DNA of 64,000 nt, from contig NZ_JAJKFT010000010.1 of the NCBI RefSeq assembly GCF_020966755.1, forward strand, positions 2,072,720 to 2,136,719, in the 5' to 3' direction. Positions within the stretch are counted from its first letter, which is position 1; the number at the start of each line of letters is the position of its first letter. The position numbers and the translations under genes are program-made. Source of the stretch: Blastopirellula sediminis. Lineage in GTDB: Bacteria > Planctomycetota > Planctomycetia > Pirellulales > Pirellulaceae. This document shows positions 34,400-42,697 of this stretch, in pieces. Under the pieces are notes generated by a model. That model was given only the letters and a program-made list of their open reading frames with translations, did no database searches and was not told the DNA's origin.

Positions 34400-35866
34400 C
34401 TAGGGCTGTCGAAGAGTAATTTGAAAGCGGAGCGGCAGGCGAGCGGATACGCCCTCAAGCGTCGCATTCGTCTGTGCGTCGGCCTGTCGCTGATACGTAA
34501 ACGGTTGGTCGTCGAATGGGTTTTTGGGAATCGGCAGACGGACTGCGTCCAGCGATTCCGGTAATTCGCCATGGATGGCGGCGTAGTCGCGAATCGCTTC
34601 GACCGCCAGCAGCATGGCATACCAACGATCCTGACGGGCCGCGGAGTTTTGGAACGTCGCGAGGCTGGGAAGCAACGTCTCCGCAAGCTTGAGCGGATCG
34701 CCGACGGTGAGCTCACGAGAGATCTGATTGTCGGCCGGATAAAACTGTTGAGCTTGATGATAGGGGAGGCCGATGGGAGCGATGTACTGATCTCGGAGAC
34801 GCTGGAAGTGCCGATACGAATACAAGAGAATCGCACGGCTGCCGGGCATCGTTTCGACGGCTCGCTTGTCATATCCGAACTTGTCGACCAATTCCTGTTT
34901 GACGCGTTCGACCTGACTGAAGATGGCGGCGCGATAGGCCAGATTCATCAAGTCGAGTTCGTTCTGGCGCGGATTCGACTGATAAAGTTGATTGCGGGCG
35001 ATCACGTCCTGCAACTTCTGATCCCAATACGCTTGATCGCCGATATTGTTCTCCGCTTCTTTTAGCTCCGGAAAAACCGTCACGATATTGTCTCGTTCGA
35101 CGTCGATCGCATTGCGAATGTCGACCAGAGGCGTCGGTTGGTTGACGATTGACCAATAGAGATTCGGCGTCGAATCGACCGATAGCGCCGTCAACAGTTG
35201 CTCGTCCATGATCGAGCCGATCGCAATGCCGACCAGCGCATTGACGATGAAGTCCCGATTGCCAACATGTCGGGCCATCGCGTAACCCGTTTGGAGATCG
35301 GCAATCGCGTCGTCGAGTCTCCCTTGGGCGAGTCGCAAGCGAATGCGGAGCGCTAGTATTCGGGCGACGGTACGCATCTCTTGAATTTCGGGCAACAGGA
35401 CGCTGAAAACGTCGACTCCGTGCTCCTTGATGGGCAGATTCCAGTCGCAATGCTCGCGTCGAGCGGCGAACGACGCCTCTTGCAAGGAGCTGGAGTAGGA
35501 ATTGACGACGGTTTCGACTTCGTCAATCGGCAATTCTTCGAGCGGCGTCAGACGCCACTCGTCTATCTCTTGCCAATACTTCAGCGGCGACTTGAGATGG
35601 GCCGAATGCTGGCTGATCAAGAGAATTGCGCGGTGATAGAGCGGGGCGGCGTTGCCGGGAACTTGCTCGGAGTAAGAGGGATAGAGCCGATACTTCATGA
35701 TCGGCGGCTGTGGCGACTTGGGCGTGAGCGAGAACGTATAGGTCAGCGTTGCATTTTCCCCGGTGCTTTGCTCAAAGAATTGGGCATGGGCCGACGAGCT
35801 GCAAATGCTCAGAACGAGTATTGAAAAGAAGATCGCCGCTGGCCGAATCAGGAGGTGCGAACGCAT
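34400..35866 (-). CDS. Secreted hypothetical protein of the ECF operon
   Basis: A 488-residue protein with a signal peptide (PAAIFFSILVLSICSSSAHA, cut near residue 24). The rest is mainly alpha-helical, with segments such as RLRLAQGRLDDAIADLQTGY and HVGNRDFIVNALVGIAIG that look like tetratricopeptide-style helix pairs. No known family or catalytic site was recognised. The ATG at 35866 has an AGGA site 9 bases upstream. It lies 39 bp upstream of the DUF1559-like gene and 81 bp after the anti-sigma-like gene. Confidence 0.75.
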   Translation of the reverse strand: MRSHLLIRPAAIFFSILVLSICSSSAHAQFFEQSTGENATLTYTFSLTPKSPQPPIMKYRLYPSYSEQVPGNAAPLYHRAILLISQHSAHLKSPLKYWQEIDEWRLTPLEELPIDEVETVVNSYSSSLQEASFAARREHCDWNLPIKEHGVDVFSVLLPEIQEMRTVARILALRIRLRLAQGRLDDAIADLQTGYAMARHVGNRDFIVNALVGIAIGSIMDEQLLTALSVDSTPNLYWSIVNQPTPLVDIRNAIDVERDNIVTVFPELKEAENNIGDQAYWDQKLQDVIARNQLYQSNPRQNELDLMNLAYRAAIFSQVERVKQELVDKFGYDKRAVETMPGSRAILLYSYRHFQRLRDQYIAPIGLPYHQAQQFYPADNQISRELTVGDPLKLAETLLPSLATFQNSAARQDRWYAMLLAVEAIRDYAAIHGELPESLDAVRLPIPKNPFDDQPFTYQRQADAQTNATLEGVSARLPLRFQITLRQP

Positions 35867-35947
35867 GAGAATGAATCCTCTAAGGCGATGAGGGGAACGC
35901 AAACCGGCTGGCGGTCAGGGACGAGTCAAGGTTGCATGGCGAAATTA

Positions 35948-36526
35948 CTAGTCTGGAGACCAATCGCGACTACGGGATGAGAGGGGCGATTGCTCGTGGA
36001 ACGGAATGCCGACCGGTTTCGGAACGACAAAAACTTCCTGCATCGTTCGTTTCACCGACGAGCCGACCGATAAACTGCCCGCCGCAGCGGTCGGACGACG
36101 ATCGACCGCCGACGGGGAAAGAAACGCCGCCCAAAACGAGGTTGATTGCGACGTCGAGACAACAGGATCCGTGACCGGGGCTTCCGTGCGTACGATTCGC
36201 TCGGTGGGCGTCTGGTCTTCCGCCGACGCAATCTCTGGCGTCGGCGGGGTCTGCTCGACAGCTTGAGGCGGAGGTGGCGGAAGCGTCGCGGTTTTTGCAG
36301 CGTCGCCGCTTCCCAGCAGCCAGATCGATTGACCGCAGGTTGCAACCGCCAGCGCGGCGCACGCGACATACCATTTACGCAAGACGCCCCGTTGTTCGGC
36401 GAAGGCCGCTTGCCGACCGGCTTCAAACAGCACTTCGTCACGATCGACCTGAGCCGATCGCGGCGTCAACTGCGCCAATCGAGCCTCAAACGGGCTCAAG
36501 GATTCGGGGTGGAACGATTCGGACAT
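35948..36526 (-). CDS. Single-pass membrane protein, anti-sigma-like
   Basis: A 192-residue protein with a cytoplasmic N-terminus of about 50 residues (SPFEARLAQLTPRSAQVDRD), one membrane helix (WYVACAALAVATCGQSIWLL, about 52-71) and a proline-rich external tail (PPPPPQAVEQTPPTPE onward). The layout and the 31-bp overlap with the ECF sigma gene fit a membrane-bound anti-sigma factor, but there is no HxxxCxxC zinc motif, so the role is inferred from position. Confidence 0.65.
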   Translation of the reverse strand: MSESFHPESLSPFEARLAQLTPRSAQVDRDEVLFEAGRQAAFAEQRGVLRKWYVACAALAVATCGQSIWLLGSGDAAKTATLPPPPPQAVEQTPPTPEIASAEDQTPTERIVRTEAPVTDPVVSTSQSTSFWAAFLSPSAVDRRPTAAAGSLSVGSSVKRTMQEVFVVPKPVGIPFHEQSPLSSRSRDWSPD

Positions 36527-37032
36527 GGTTCATCTAATTCCGTTTGCAGGTACGCAATCGCTTGTTGATATTCTCGATAAATCGATGATGGAGAGAGGGT
36601 GAGCAGCTGAGCGATTTCGCGAAAGGTCAGTCCGCCCCAAATCCGGGCGGTGACGATTTCGCGCTGCAGCTGCGTGAGCCGCTCGAGCGCTTCGGAAGCC
36701 GCAACAGCGTCAAAGCTGTTGGCGCCGCTGGCTTCGAACCAACCGTCGCGCAAGGAGGCGAAAGTTTGCTCGCGATCGCGGCGGCGACGTTCCCCTCGGC
36801 TTTGCGTCAGGGCTTCGTTTCGCACGACCCGATATAACCAGGCGACGCAATCGGTAGGGAGCGAGCTTTGGCGGGTCAATTTCACGAAGGCGCATTGCAC
36901 GGCGTCTTCGGGATCCGAGCAAAGTTGTCGGGCGTAAAGCGTCAATGCATCCGCATACCGATCCAGCAACTGCCCGATCTCTCGGGAGATTCCCGAGCGA
37001 CGAGTTGGCTGCTGATTCGGCGATTCCGACAA
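36496..37032 (-). CDS. ECF-type RNA polymerase sigma factor
   Basis: A 178-residue sigma-70 family protein with region 2 (GQLLDRYADALTLYARQL, DPEDAVQCAFVKL, AWLYRVVRNEAL) and region 4 (ERLTQLQREIVTARIWGG, then LTFREIAQLLTLSPSSIYRE as the helix-turn-helix). It should direct transcription of its own operon, possibly from a promoter between 37033 and 37140, which I could not define. The next gene overlaps its 3' end by 31 bp. Confidence 0.92.
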   Translation of the reverse strand: MSESPNQQPTRRSGISREIGQLLDRYADALTLYARQLCSDPEDAVQCAFVKLTRQSSLPTDCVAWLYRVVRNEALTQSRGERRRRDREQTFASLRDGWFEASGANSFDAVAASEALERLTQLQREIVTARIWGGLTFREIAQLLTLSPSSIYREYQQAIAYLQTELDEPCPNRSTPNP

Positions 37033-37157
37033 GATGCTGCTCCCTCATGGTTTATAGACATGACGCCGCTGAGCCTTCCATTTTCCCAAAAATTGCGGAA
37101 ATGTCGAAAACTGTTCGCTGGAGAGTCCGCCAGCGATGGAGATGGCGGAAATGCGCA

Positions 37158-37192
37158 CAAAAAAAGCCCGCGTGTTGGGCACGCGGGCTTTG
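37158..37192 (-). terminator. Rho-independent terminator of the tail-specific protease gene
   Basis: Read on the minus strand, a 9-bp GC-rich stem (GCCCGCGTG pairing, 37166-37174 with 37180-37188) is followed by a run of seven T (37159-37165 as A on the plus strand). It lies 25-60 bp after the protease stop at 37217. Confidence 0.9.
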
Positions 37193-37216
37193 GGAGTTGC
37201 TAGGAAACGCGATCCA

Positions 37217-39298
37217 CTACTTGTTCGCAGCGACGCGGCCTTGTTCCAACAGTTGGACGTAGTCGGAGGTGACGTCGATCACTTCTTCGAAGTAGAAGTC
37301 CTTTTTGACCACTTCTTCGGGGTTTTCGTTGTCTTCCTCAAACTGTTCCTGTTCGGTCTTTTCCTTGTCGAGCTCTTTCCGCTCGTCCAGGTATTCCTTT
37401 TCGTTCAGGTTGACCGCTTTGCGATTCTTCTGGACGACGTAACGTTCAATGTTCTTCTCGACTTTCTGGAAGTCTTCCGACTTCTTGATTCGCGAGTCAG
37501 CGTCGGCCTGCAACTGGGTGAGCAGATCGCTGCTGACCATGTTGTAGAGCGTGTATTGGGCTTGGGGAATCTTGTCCCAAGCGATCGCATAATCAAGGTC
37601 GCCTTCGCCGATGTCCATGTGAGTGGTGATCCACGGGAGGACGACGTCGGCTTCGACGCCGCGACGCTGCGTGCTTTCGCCGTTGGGGCGATAGAACTGC
37701 TGCATCGTGATCTTCAAGGCGCCATAGTTCGGCGGGTTCGGAACCGGGAAGAGTTGGCTTCCCAGGTCGAGCAGGCTTTGGACGGTACCTTTACCGTGGG
37801 TCGCCTCGTCGCCGACGATGATGCCGCGCTTGTAGTCCTGGATGGCGCCGGCCAGAATTTCGCTGGCCGAAGCGCTCAGCTTGCTGGTCAGCACGACCAG
37901 CGGGCCTTTCCAGACCATGCCGCGATCGGTGTCGTCGTAGGCTTGGATGTTGCCGCTAGAGTCTTTCACCTGGACGACCGGACCTTGGTCGATAAACAAC
38001 CCGGTCAGGTTGATCGCTTCGGTCAAGCTGCCGCCGCCGTTGCGACGGAGGTCGAGGACGACCGCTTGGACTTCTTTGTCGTTGAAGTCGTCGAGCAGTT
38101 TGCGAACGTCGCGCGTGGTGCTCTTGAAGTCGCCCAGGCCGCGGCGAGCCGCGTCCATGTCCATGTAGAAGCTCGGCAGATCGATCCAGCCGACTCGCAG
38201 CGTGCGGCCGTCTTCGGTCTTGTGATCGATGATTTCGCCGCGGGCTTCGCTATCTTTCAGCTCGATCTTGGCGCGGGTCACGTTGTGGACGATGGTGTCG
38301 CCGGTTCCCTTGGCCTTAACGCCCAAGCGAACGATCGTGCCGGCCTTGCCGCGGATCATGTCGACGACGTCATTCAACTTCATGTCGACCACGTCCATCA
38401 TCTCGCCGGTTTCGCCTTGGCCGACGCTGACGATGGTGTCTTCCGGCTGGATCTTGCCGTACTTGTCGGCGGCTCCGCCGGGGATGACCTTGGTCACTTT
38501 CACCACACCGTCTTCCGACAACAGGGCGGCGCCGATGCCGTCCAGCTGCAGACGCATGCTGATGTTGAAGTTCTCCAGCGTCGACGGCGACATGTAGGTG
38601 GTGTGCGGGTCGAACGACGAGGTCATCGAGGTCAGGAACATTTCGAGCAGCTCGTCCGGGCTAGTCTGCGACATGCGGCGAGCGAAGCTTTCGTAACGGC
38701 GATGGATCTTTTCCTGCGATTCTTCCAGGGTCTTGCCATCGGCCTTTTCCGACAGGATGTCGAACTTCACCCGTTGACGCCAACGGTCGTACGCTTCCTG
38801 TTCGTTCGCCGGGTAGTGGACCTTGTCGGCGTCGGTGACGAACATCTCCTTCTTTTCGAAGTCGAGGTCCGAGGCCAAAACGCGATCGACCATCGCGACC
38901 CGTTCGTTGACCCGCTTCAGGAAGCGATCAAAGACGGTCCGCGAGAAGCTGACGTCGCCAGCGTTGATCATGTCGTCCAGCTTGTTCCGGTTGACGGTGA
39001 ATTCGTCGATGTCGCTCTGATAGAAGTAGAGCTTCAGCGGATCGAGGGTCTTCAGGAACTGATCGAAGGCCCGCTGCGACATTTCGTCGTCGATCGGGTG
39101 GTTCGACAGGTGGTCCTTCTTCATTAACTGCGTCACGGCGAAGGCGACGCGGCGTTCGCTCACCTTGGGAGCGACCTGGGCCGAAGATTCGCTCGGCAAG
39201 AAAACAAAAATCGAGGAGAAAAGAAACGACGCGAACGTCAAGACGCGAAGAGCGCCAGGGCGACGCCAACTGTTCCCAATAACGGTCGTTGGGTGCAT
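37217..39298 (-). CDS. Carboxy-terminal (tail-specific) protease, S41 family
   Basis: This 693-residue periplasmic protease has a signal peptide (residues 14-41, ending SSAQ), an N-terminal helical domain (FDQFLKTLDPLKLYFYQSD), a PDZ domain (GIGAALLSEDGVVKVTKVIP at about 260-340) and the S41 domain with VVLDLRRNGGGSLTEA, the SASASEILAGA nucleophile motif and THGKGTVQS with the general-base lysine. A DUF3340-like C-terminal region follows. It is the long Prc/Tsp form that trims proteins at their C-terminus. Single gene with its own terminator. Confidence 0.95.
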   Translation of the reverse strand: MHPTTVIGNSWRRPGALRVLTFASFLFSSIFVFLPSESSAQVAPKVSERRVAFAVTQLMKKDHLSNHPIDDEMSQRAFDQFLKTLDPLKLYFYQSDIDEFTVNRNKLDDMINAGDVSFSRTVFDRFLKRVNERVAMVDRVLASDLDFEKKEMFVTDADKVHYPANEQEAYDRWRQRVKFDILSEKADGKTLEESQEKIHRRYESFARRMSQTSPDELLEMFLTSMTSSFDPHTTYMSPSTLENFNISMRLQLDGIGAALLSEDGVVKVTKVIPGGAADKYGKIQPEDTIVSVGQGETGEMMDVVDMKLNDVVDMIRGKAGTIVRLGVKAKGTGDTIVHNVTRAKIELKDSEARGEIIDHKTEDGRTLRVGWIDLPSFYMDMDAARRGLGDFKSTTRDVRKLLDDFNDKEVQAVVLDLRRNGGGSLTEAINLTGLFIDQGPVVQVKDSSGNIQAYDDTDRGMVWKGPLVVLTSKLSASASEILAGAIQDYKRGIIVGDEATHGKGTVQSLLDLGSQLFPVPNPPNYGALKITMQQFYRPNGESTQRRGVEADVVLPWITTHMDIGEGDLDYAIAWDKIPQAQYTLYNMVSSDLLTQLQADADSRIKKSEDFQKVEKNIERYVVQKNRKAVNLNEKEYLDERKELDKEKTEQEQFEEDNENPEEVVKKDFYFEEVIDVTSDYVQLLEQGRVAANK

Positions 39299-39647
39299 GC
39301 CAATCCCTTAAGTTGAAATTGTATGAGTGGTTTGGAGTGGCGAAGAGGGCCAATTTGCGGGGCTGGGACGGGGTTATAACCGATCCTATCCACAGGGTCT
39401 ACGTCACTCAAGCTGACGCGGTTTGCCTGATTTAACCCCGAGCTGGTGTGATGTTTTCAATTTTTACGTGCGATAGTTGCGCGCGGCAAGTTTTTCTTGC
39501 ACCCCTTTTCCAGAACCTGCGAAAACCCGCTGCGCTCCCCCTATTGCGGCTGGCCTCTATGGGTAGGTTTGACGTAAGATAAGGGAAGCTATCGATTTAA
39601 ATCTAAAAAGTCCTCTCCCGGCCTCCGGCGCCTTCGAGCGGAACATA
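39299..39647. other. Divergent intergenic region, no gene seen
   Basis: This 349-bp region separates the tail-specific protease and the sigma54 activator. It includes an AT-rich part just before 39648 that may be the activator's leader. No coding pattern, hairpin or clear promoter was found. Confidence 0.5.
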
Positions 39648-41486
39648 ATGGCGAATTACAGTTATCTTAAGCTACTCTCTGGAACCGGCCCCGGCACCAA
39701 TTTTGCGCTCGACGCCGACGCCGAGAACCTGATTGGCCGCGGTTTGGAGTGTCATATCACCCTGACCGATCCCCTCTGTTCGCGGGTCCATGCATCGATA
39801 TTTCAGAAAGATGGGATCTGGTGGGTCAAAGATTGCGATAGCCGAAATGGCTGTTATCTGGACGATCAGCGGATTTCCGAAGGGAAGCTGTTTGACGGTG
39901 GACGCTTGCGAATTGGGGCGACCGAGTTCAACTTCAACAGCAGCAGTCAGCCGCCGACTTCGTACGATCCCGACTCGACCAACGTGACGCAAACAATCGT
40001 CCGGGACCTGCCGGTCGATCCACAGGACACTAACCTGGTCGCACTGCGCGAGCTGAAAGACTACAAGCAGGCACAACGGCTGATCCTGCTCTATCAGTTC
40101 GCCATCAAATTATTGGGATGCGATGATCCGGACGACATTATTCGGATTGCTCTCGACCTGCTGAAGGATCACTCAAAGGCGGCGGTCGTCGGTTTTCATT
40201 GGCTGACAGAAGATGGGAAGCTGAGACTGAAGCGTCAGTTGCCGGAAGACGTGGAAGATGCGTTCAAGCTAAGCGAGTCGCTGACGGCGATGGTTTGCCA
40301 GCAAGGACATGCAGTTTGGATCGCCAACGAAACGAACCAGGACGAGACGAAGCGGCTGAAGCACTTCGCCGACGCGATCTGCGTGCCGCTGATTCATAAG
40401 AAACAGACCCTGGGGACGCTGCATCTTTATCGAGAGCAGGAACGGTTCCAGCAGAACGATCTCGACTTCACCATCTCGCTGGCCAACATCCTGGTGATCG
40501 CCCTGTCGCGAGCGTGGGAACTGAATAAGCTTCAAGCCGGTTATGATCGCCTGGTGCAACAATCGGCCGCGTTTGACGAGCTAATCGGCGAAAGCCGGCC
40601 GATGGTCGAACTGAAACAGCGAATTACCCGCATCGCGAAAGCCGGCGGAGCGGTTCTGGTACGCGGCGAAAGCGGCGCCGGCAAAGAACTGGTCGCGAGG
40701 GCGCTGCACAAAGCTTCGAGCCGCAGCGATCGCCCAATGTTGAGCGTCAACTGTGCGGCGCTGCCGGAATCGCTGATGGAAAGCCAGTTGTTCGGCCATA
40801 AGAAAGGCGCCTTTACCGGGGCCGACGCCGATCACGTCGGTTTTTTTCAGCAAGCGGATGGTGGGACTCTGTTTCTGGACGAAGTGGGCGAATTGACGCT
40901 CGATGGTCAGGCGAAGCTCCTCCGGATTCTGGAAGGGCATCCCTTTTTGCCGCTGGGCGCCACCAAAGAAGTGAGCGTCGACGTCCGGTTGATCGCGGCG
41001 ACCAACCGGGACCTGGCCGAGTTTGTTCGCGAGAAGCGGTTCCGCGAGGACTTGTATTACCGGCTCTGCGTCTTCGAGCTTTACATTCCGCCGCTCCGAG
41101 AACGGGGAGACGACATCGAAACGCTGGCCAACCATTTCCTGAATCACTTCAAGCGTCAACATGGGCGCCCTGAGTTGGTTTTGTCGGATGCGGCCAAGAA
41201 AAAATTGTGCAGCTATCAGTGGCCTGGTAACGTTCGACAATTGCGCAACGTTATGGACAGTGCGGTCGTTTTAGCGGACTCCGCGATGATTGAGCCGCGT
41301 GATCTGGGGCTGCGCGACGCCGGGCTGGGAGAACCTGAGTCCTTGCGTTTTGATTTCTGGGAAAAGAAACTAATCGAAGAGGCGATGGAACGCACCGGCG
41401 GCAACGTTTCGGAAACGATCAAGTTGCTAGGCGTGAGTCGCGCTACCTTGTATCGAAAACTGGATGAGTACGGCATAAAACGATGA
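39648..41486 (+). CDS. Sigma54-dependent activator with FHA and GAF domains
   Basis: This 612-residue enhancer-binding protein has an FHA domain (about residues 25-100: LIGRGLECHITLTDPLCSRV, DCDSRNGCYL), a GAF domain (about 150-290) and an AAA+ sigma54 domain with Walker A RGESGAGKELVARAL, the GAFTGA loop (HKKGAFTGAD), Walker B GGTLFLDEVGEL and the second-region RLIAATNRDL. A Fis-type helix-turn-helix (GGNVSETIKLLGVSRATLYR) closes it. FHA binds phosphothreonine, so a Ser/Thr kinase may control it. The 3' end overlaps the next gene by 4 bp. Confidence 0.95.
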   Translation: MANYSYLKLLSGTGPGTNFALDADAENLIGRGLECHITLTDPLCSRVHASIFQKDGIWWVKDCDSRNGCYLDDQRISEGKLFDGGRLRIGATEFNFNSSSQPPTSYDPDSTNVTQTIVRDLPVDPQDTNLVALRELKDYKQAQRLILLYQFAIKLLGCDDPDDIIRIALDLLKDHSKAAVVGFHWLTEDGKLRLKRQLPEDVEDAFKLSESLTAMVCQQGHAVWIANETNQDETKRLKHFADAICVPLIHKKQTLGTLHLYREQERFQQNDLDFTISLANILVIALSRAWELNKLQAGYDRLVQQSAAFDELIGESRPMVELKQRITRIAKAGGAVLVRGESGAGKELVARALHKASSRSDRPMLSVNCAALPESLMESQLFGHKKGAFTGADADHVGFFQQADGGTLFLDEVGELTLDGQAKLLRILEGHPFLPLGATKEVSVDVRLIAATNRDLAEFVREKRFREDLYYRLCVFELYIPPLRERGDDIETLANHFLNHFKRQHGRPELVLSDAAKKKLCSYQWPGNVRQLRNVMDSAVVLADSAMIEPRDLGLRDAGLGEPESLRFDFWEKKLIEEAMERTGGNVSETIKLLGVSRATLYRKLDEYGIKR

Positions 41487-42493
41487 GTCGTGGGATCGAC
41501 GATCGGGACCTGTCTGCCAGCGGTTACCGCCCGCATCCTATTTTGCGCGGCCCGCATCTACAAACGATTATCGGCGCCTACTGGAAGGGCCCGACTCTTC
41601 CGTACGCCGCCGTGCAGCATCAAGTTGAGCTAGGGGATGGGGACAAGATCATCATCCACGACGACGCGCCCGAAAGCTGGCGCCAAGGGGATCGGACGGC
41701 GCTCTTGATTCATGGGCTCGGCGGTTGCCATACGAGTCCCTATCTCGTCCGGATCGCGGCCAAGTTGAATGGGCTAGGCGTTCGGACGTTTCGGATGGAT
41801 CTCCGGGGCTGCGGCGCTGGAATGAAGCTGGCGAAGAAGCCGTTCCATGCCGGTTGCAGCGACGATGCCGCGGCCGCCATCCGCAAGATTCACGAACTTT
41901 GCCCTGGCTCTCCTTGTACGGCGATTGGCTTTTCGCTGGGTGGCAACGTCGTGCTCAAGCTCGGCGGCGAAGTGGGAACCGGCGTCTGCGGCGGTTTGGA
42001 CTCGATCTTTTCGGTGGCCCCGCCGATCGATTTGTCGTACTGCTGCGAGAATATGACTCGCGGTCTGAACCGACTGTACGATCGCGATTTCGTCCGGCGT
42101 TTGATTCGCCGGGTCGAACTGCAGAAAGAATATGACGAAGAAGCGGCCAACTTCCGCTTCTCGCAGCGGCCGCGAAGAATCGTCGAGTTTGACGCCGAAT
42201 ACACCGCGCCGAAGGCCGGCTTCGGCAGCGTCAACGAGTATTACGAGAAAGCGAGTTCCGGTCCGCTGTTGGCCGACATCGCGATGCCGACCCACATCTT
42301 GACCGCGGGCGACGATCCGATCGTCCCGCGGGAGATCTTCGACAAGTATCCCCGTTCGCCGCTGGTGACGTTAGAAGTGACCAGCCATGGCGGGCATCTC
42401 GGATTTCTCGCGCCCCGCAACATTGCCGCCGATCGCCGGTGGATGGATTGGCGCGTCGCCAGTTGGGTCGCTGACCTGATGCAGCAATCGTAG
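41483..42493 (+). CDS. YheT-family alpha/beta hydrolase
   Basis: A 336-residue hydrolase with GPHLQTIIGAYW near the start, LLIHGLGGCHTSPYLVRIA (oxyanion region), RMDLRGCGAGMKLAKKPFHA, the nucleophile elbow GFSLGGNVVLKLGG and a C-terminal SHGGHLGFL with the catalytic histidine. These are the YheT/ABHD1-3 signatures; substrates are probably esters or lipids, not defined. It overlaps the sigma54 activator gene by ATGA and is likely translated with it. Confidence 0.92.
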   Translation: MSRGIDDRDLSASGYRPHPILRGPHLQTIIGAYWKGPTLPYAAVQHQVELGDGDKIIIHDDAPESWRQGDRTALLIHGLGGCHTSPYLVRIAAKLNGLGVRTFRMDLRGCGAGMKLAKKPFHAGCSDDAAAAIRKIHELCPGSPCTAIGFSLGGNVVLKLGGEVGTGVCGGLDSIFSVAPPIDLSYCCENMTRGLNRLYDRDFVRRLIRRVELQKEYDEEAANFRFSQRPRRIVEFDAEYTAPKAGFGSVNEYYEKASSGPLLADIAMPTHILTAGDDPIVPREIFDKYPRSPLVTLEVTSHGGHLGFLAPRNIAADRRWMDWRVASWVADLMQQS

Positions 42494-42508
42494 CGCGTCT
42501 GGTTTCTT

Positions 42509-42665
42509 ACTAGCCCGCAGCGCAAGCAAGGGAATGCGGCCGCAAGTAAATGACGAATGTCTAATCACTAATGTCTAATGAAAGATTGTGTCTTCCGAAT
42601 TAGACATTAGTGATTAGTCATTAGACATTTCCGAATCCATTCCCTCGCTTGCGCTGCGGGCTAGT
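42509..42665. repeat. Paired REP-like element (inverted doublet)
   Basis: The left end ACTAGCCCGCAGCGCAAGCA and an inverted right end ending GGGCTAGTG flank longer, more variable arms (AATGTCTAATCACTAATGTC and its reverse). It is the same family as at 11955, with a different core. It lies between the convergent hydrolase and histidine kinase genes. Confidence 0.9.
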
Positions 42666-42697
42666 GAAGAAGTTGGCGACGGTCCGCAGAGCGGACT

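Noticed and set aside
37136..39127. A 663-codon open frame on the plus strand opposite the tail-specific protease
   Set aside because: The protease on the minus strand has clear domains and catalytic motifs; the opposite frame is a by-product of high GC codon use.
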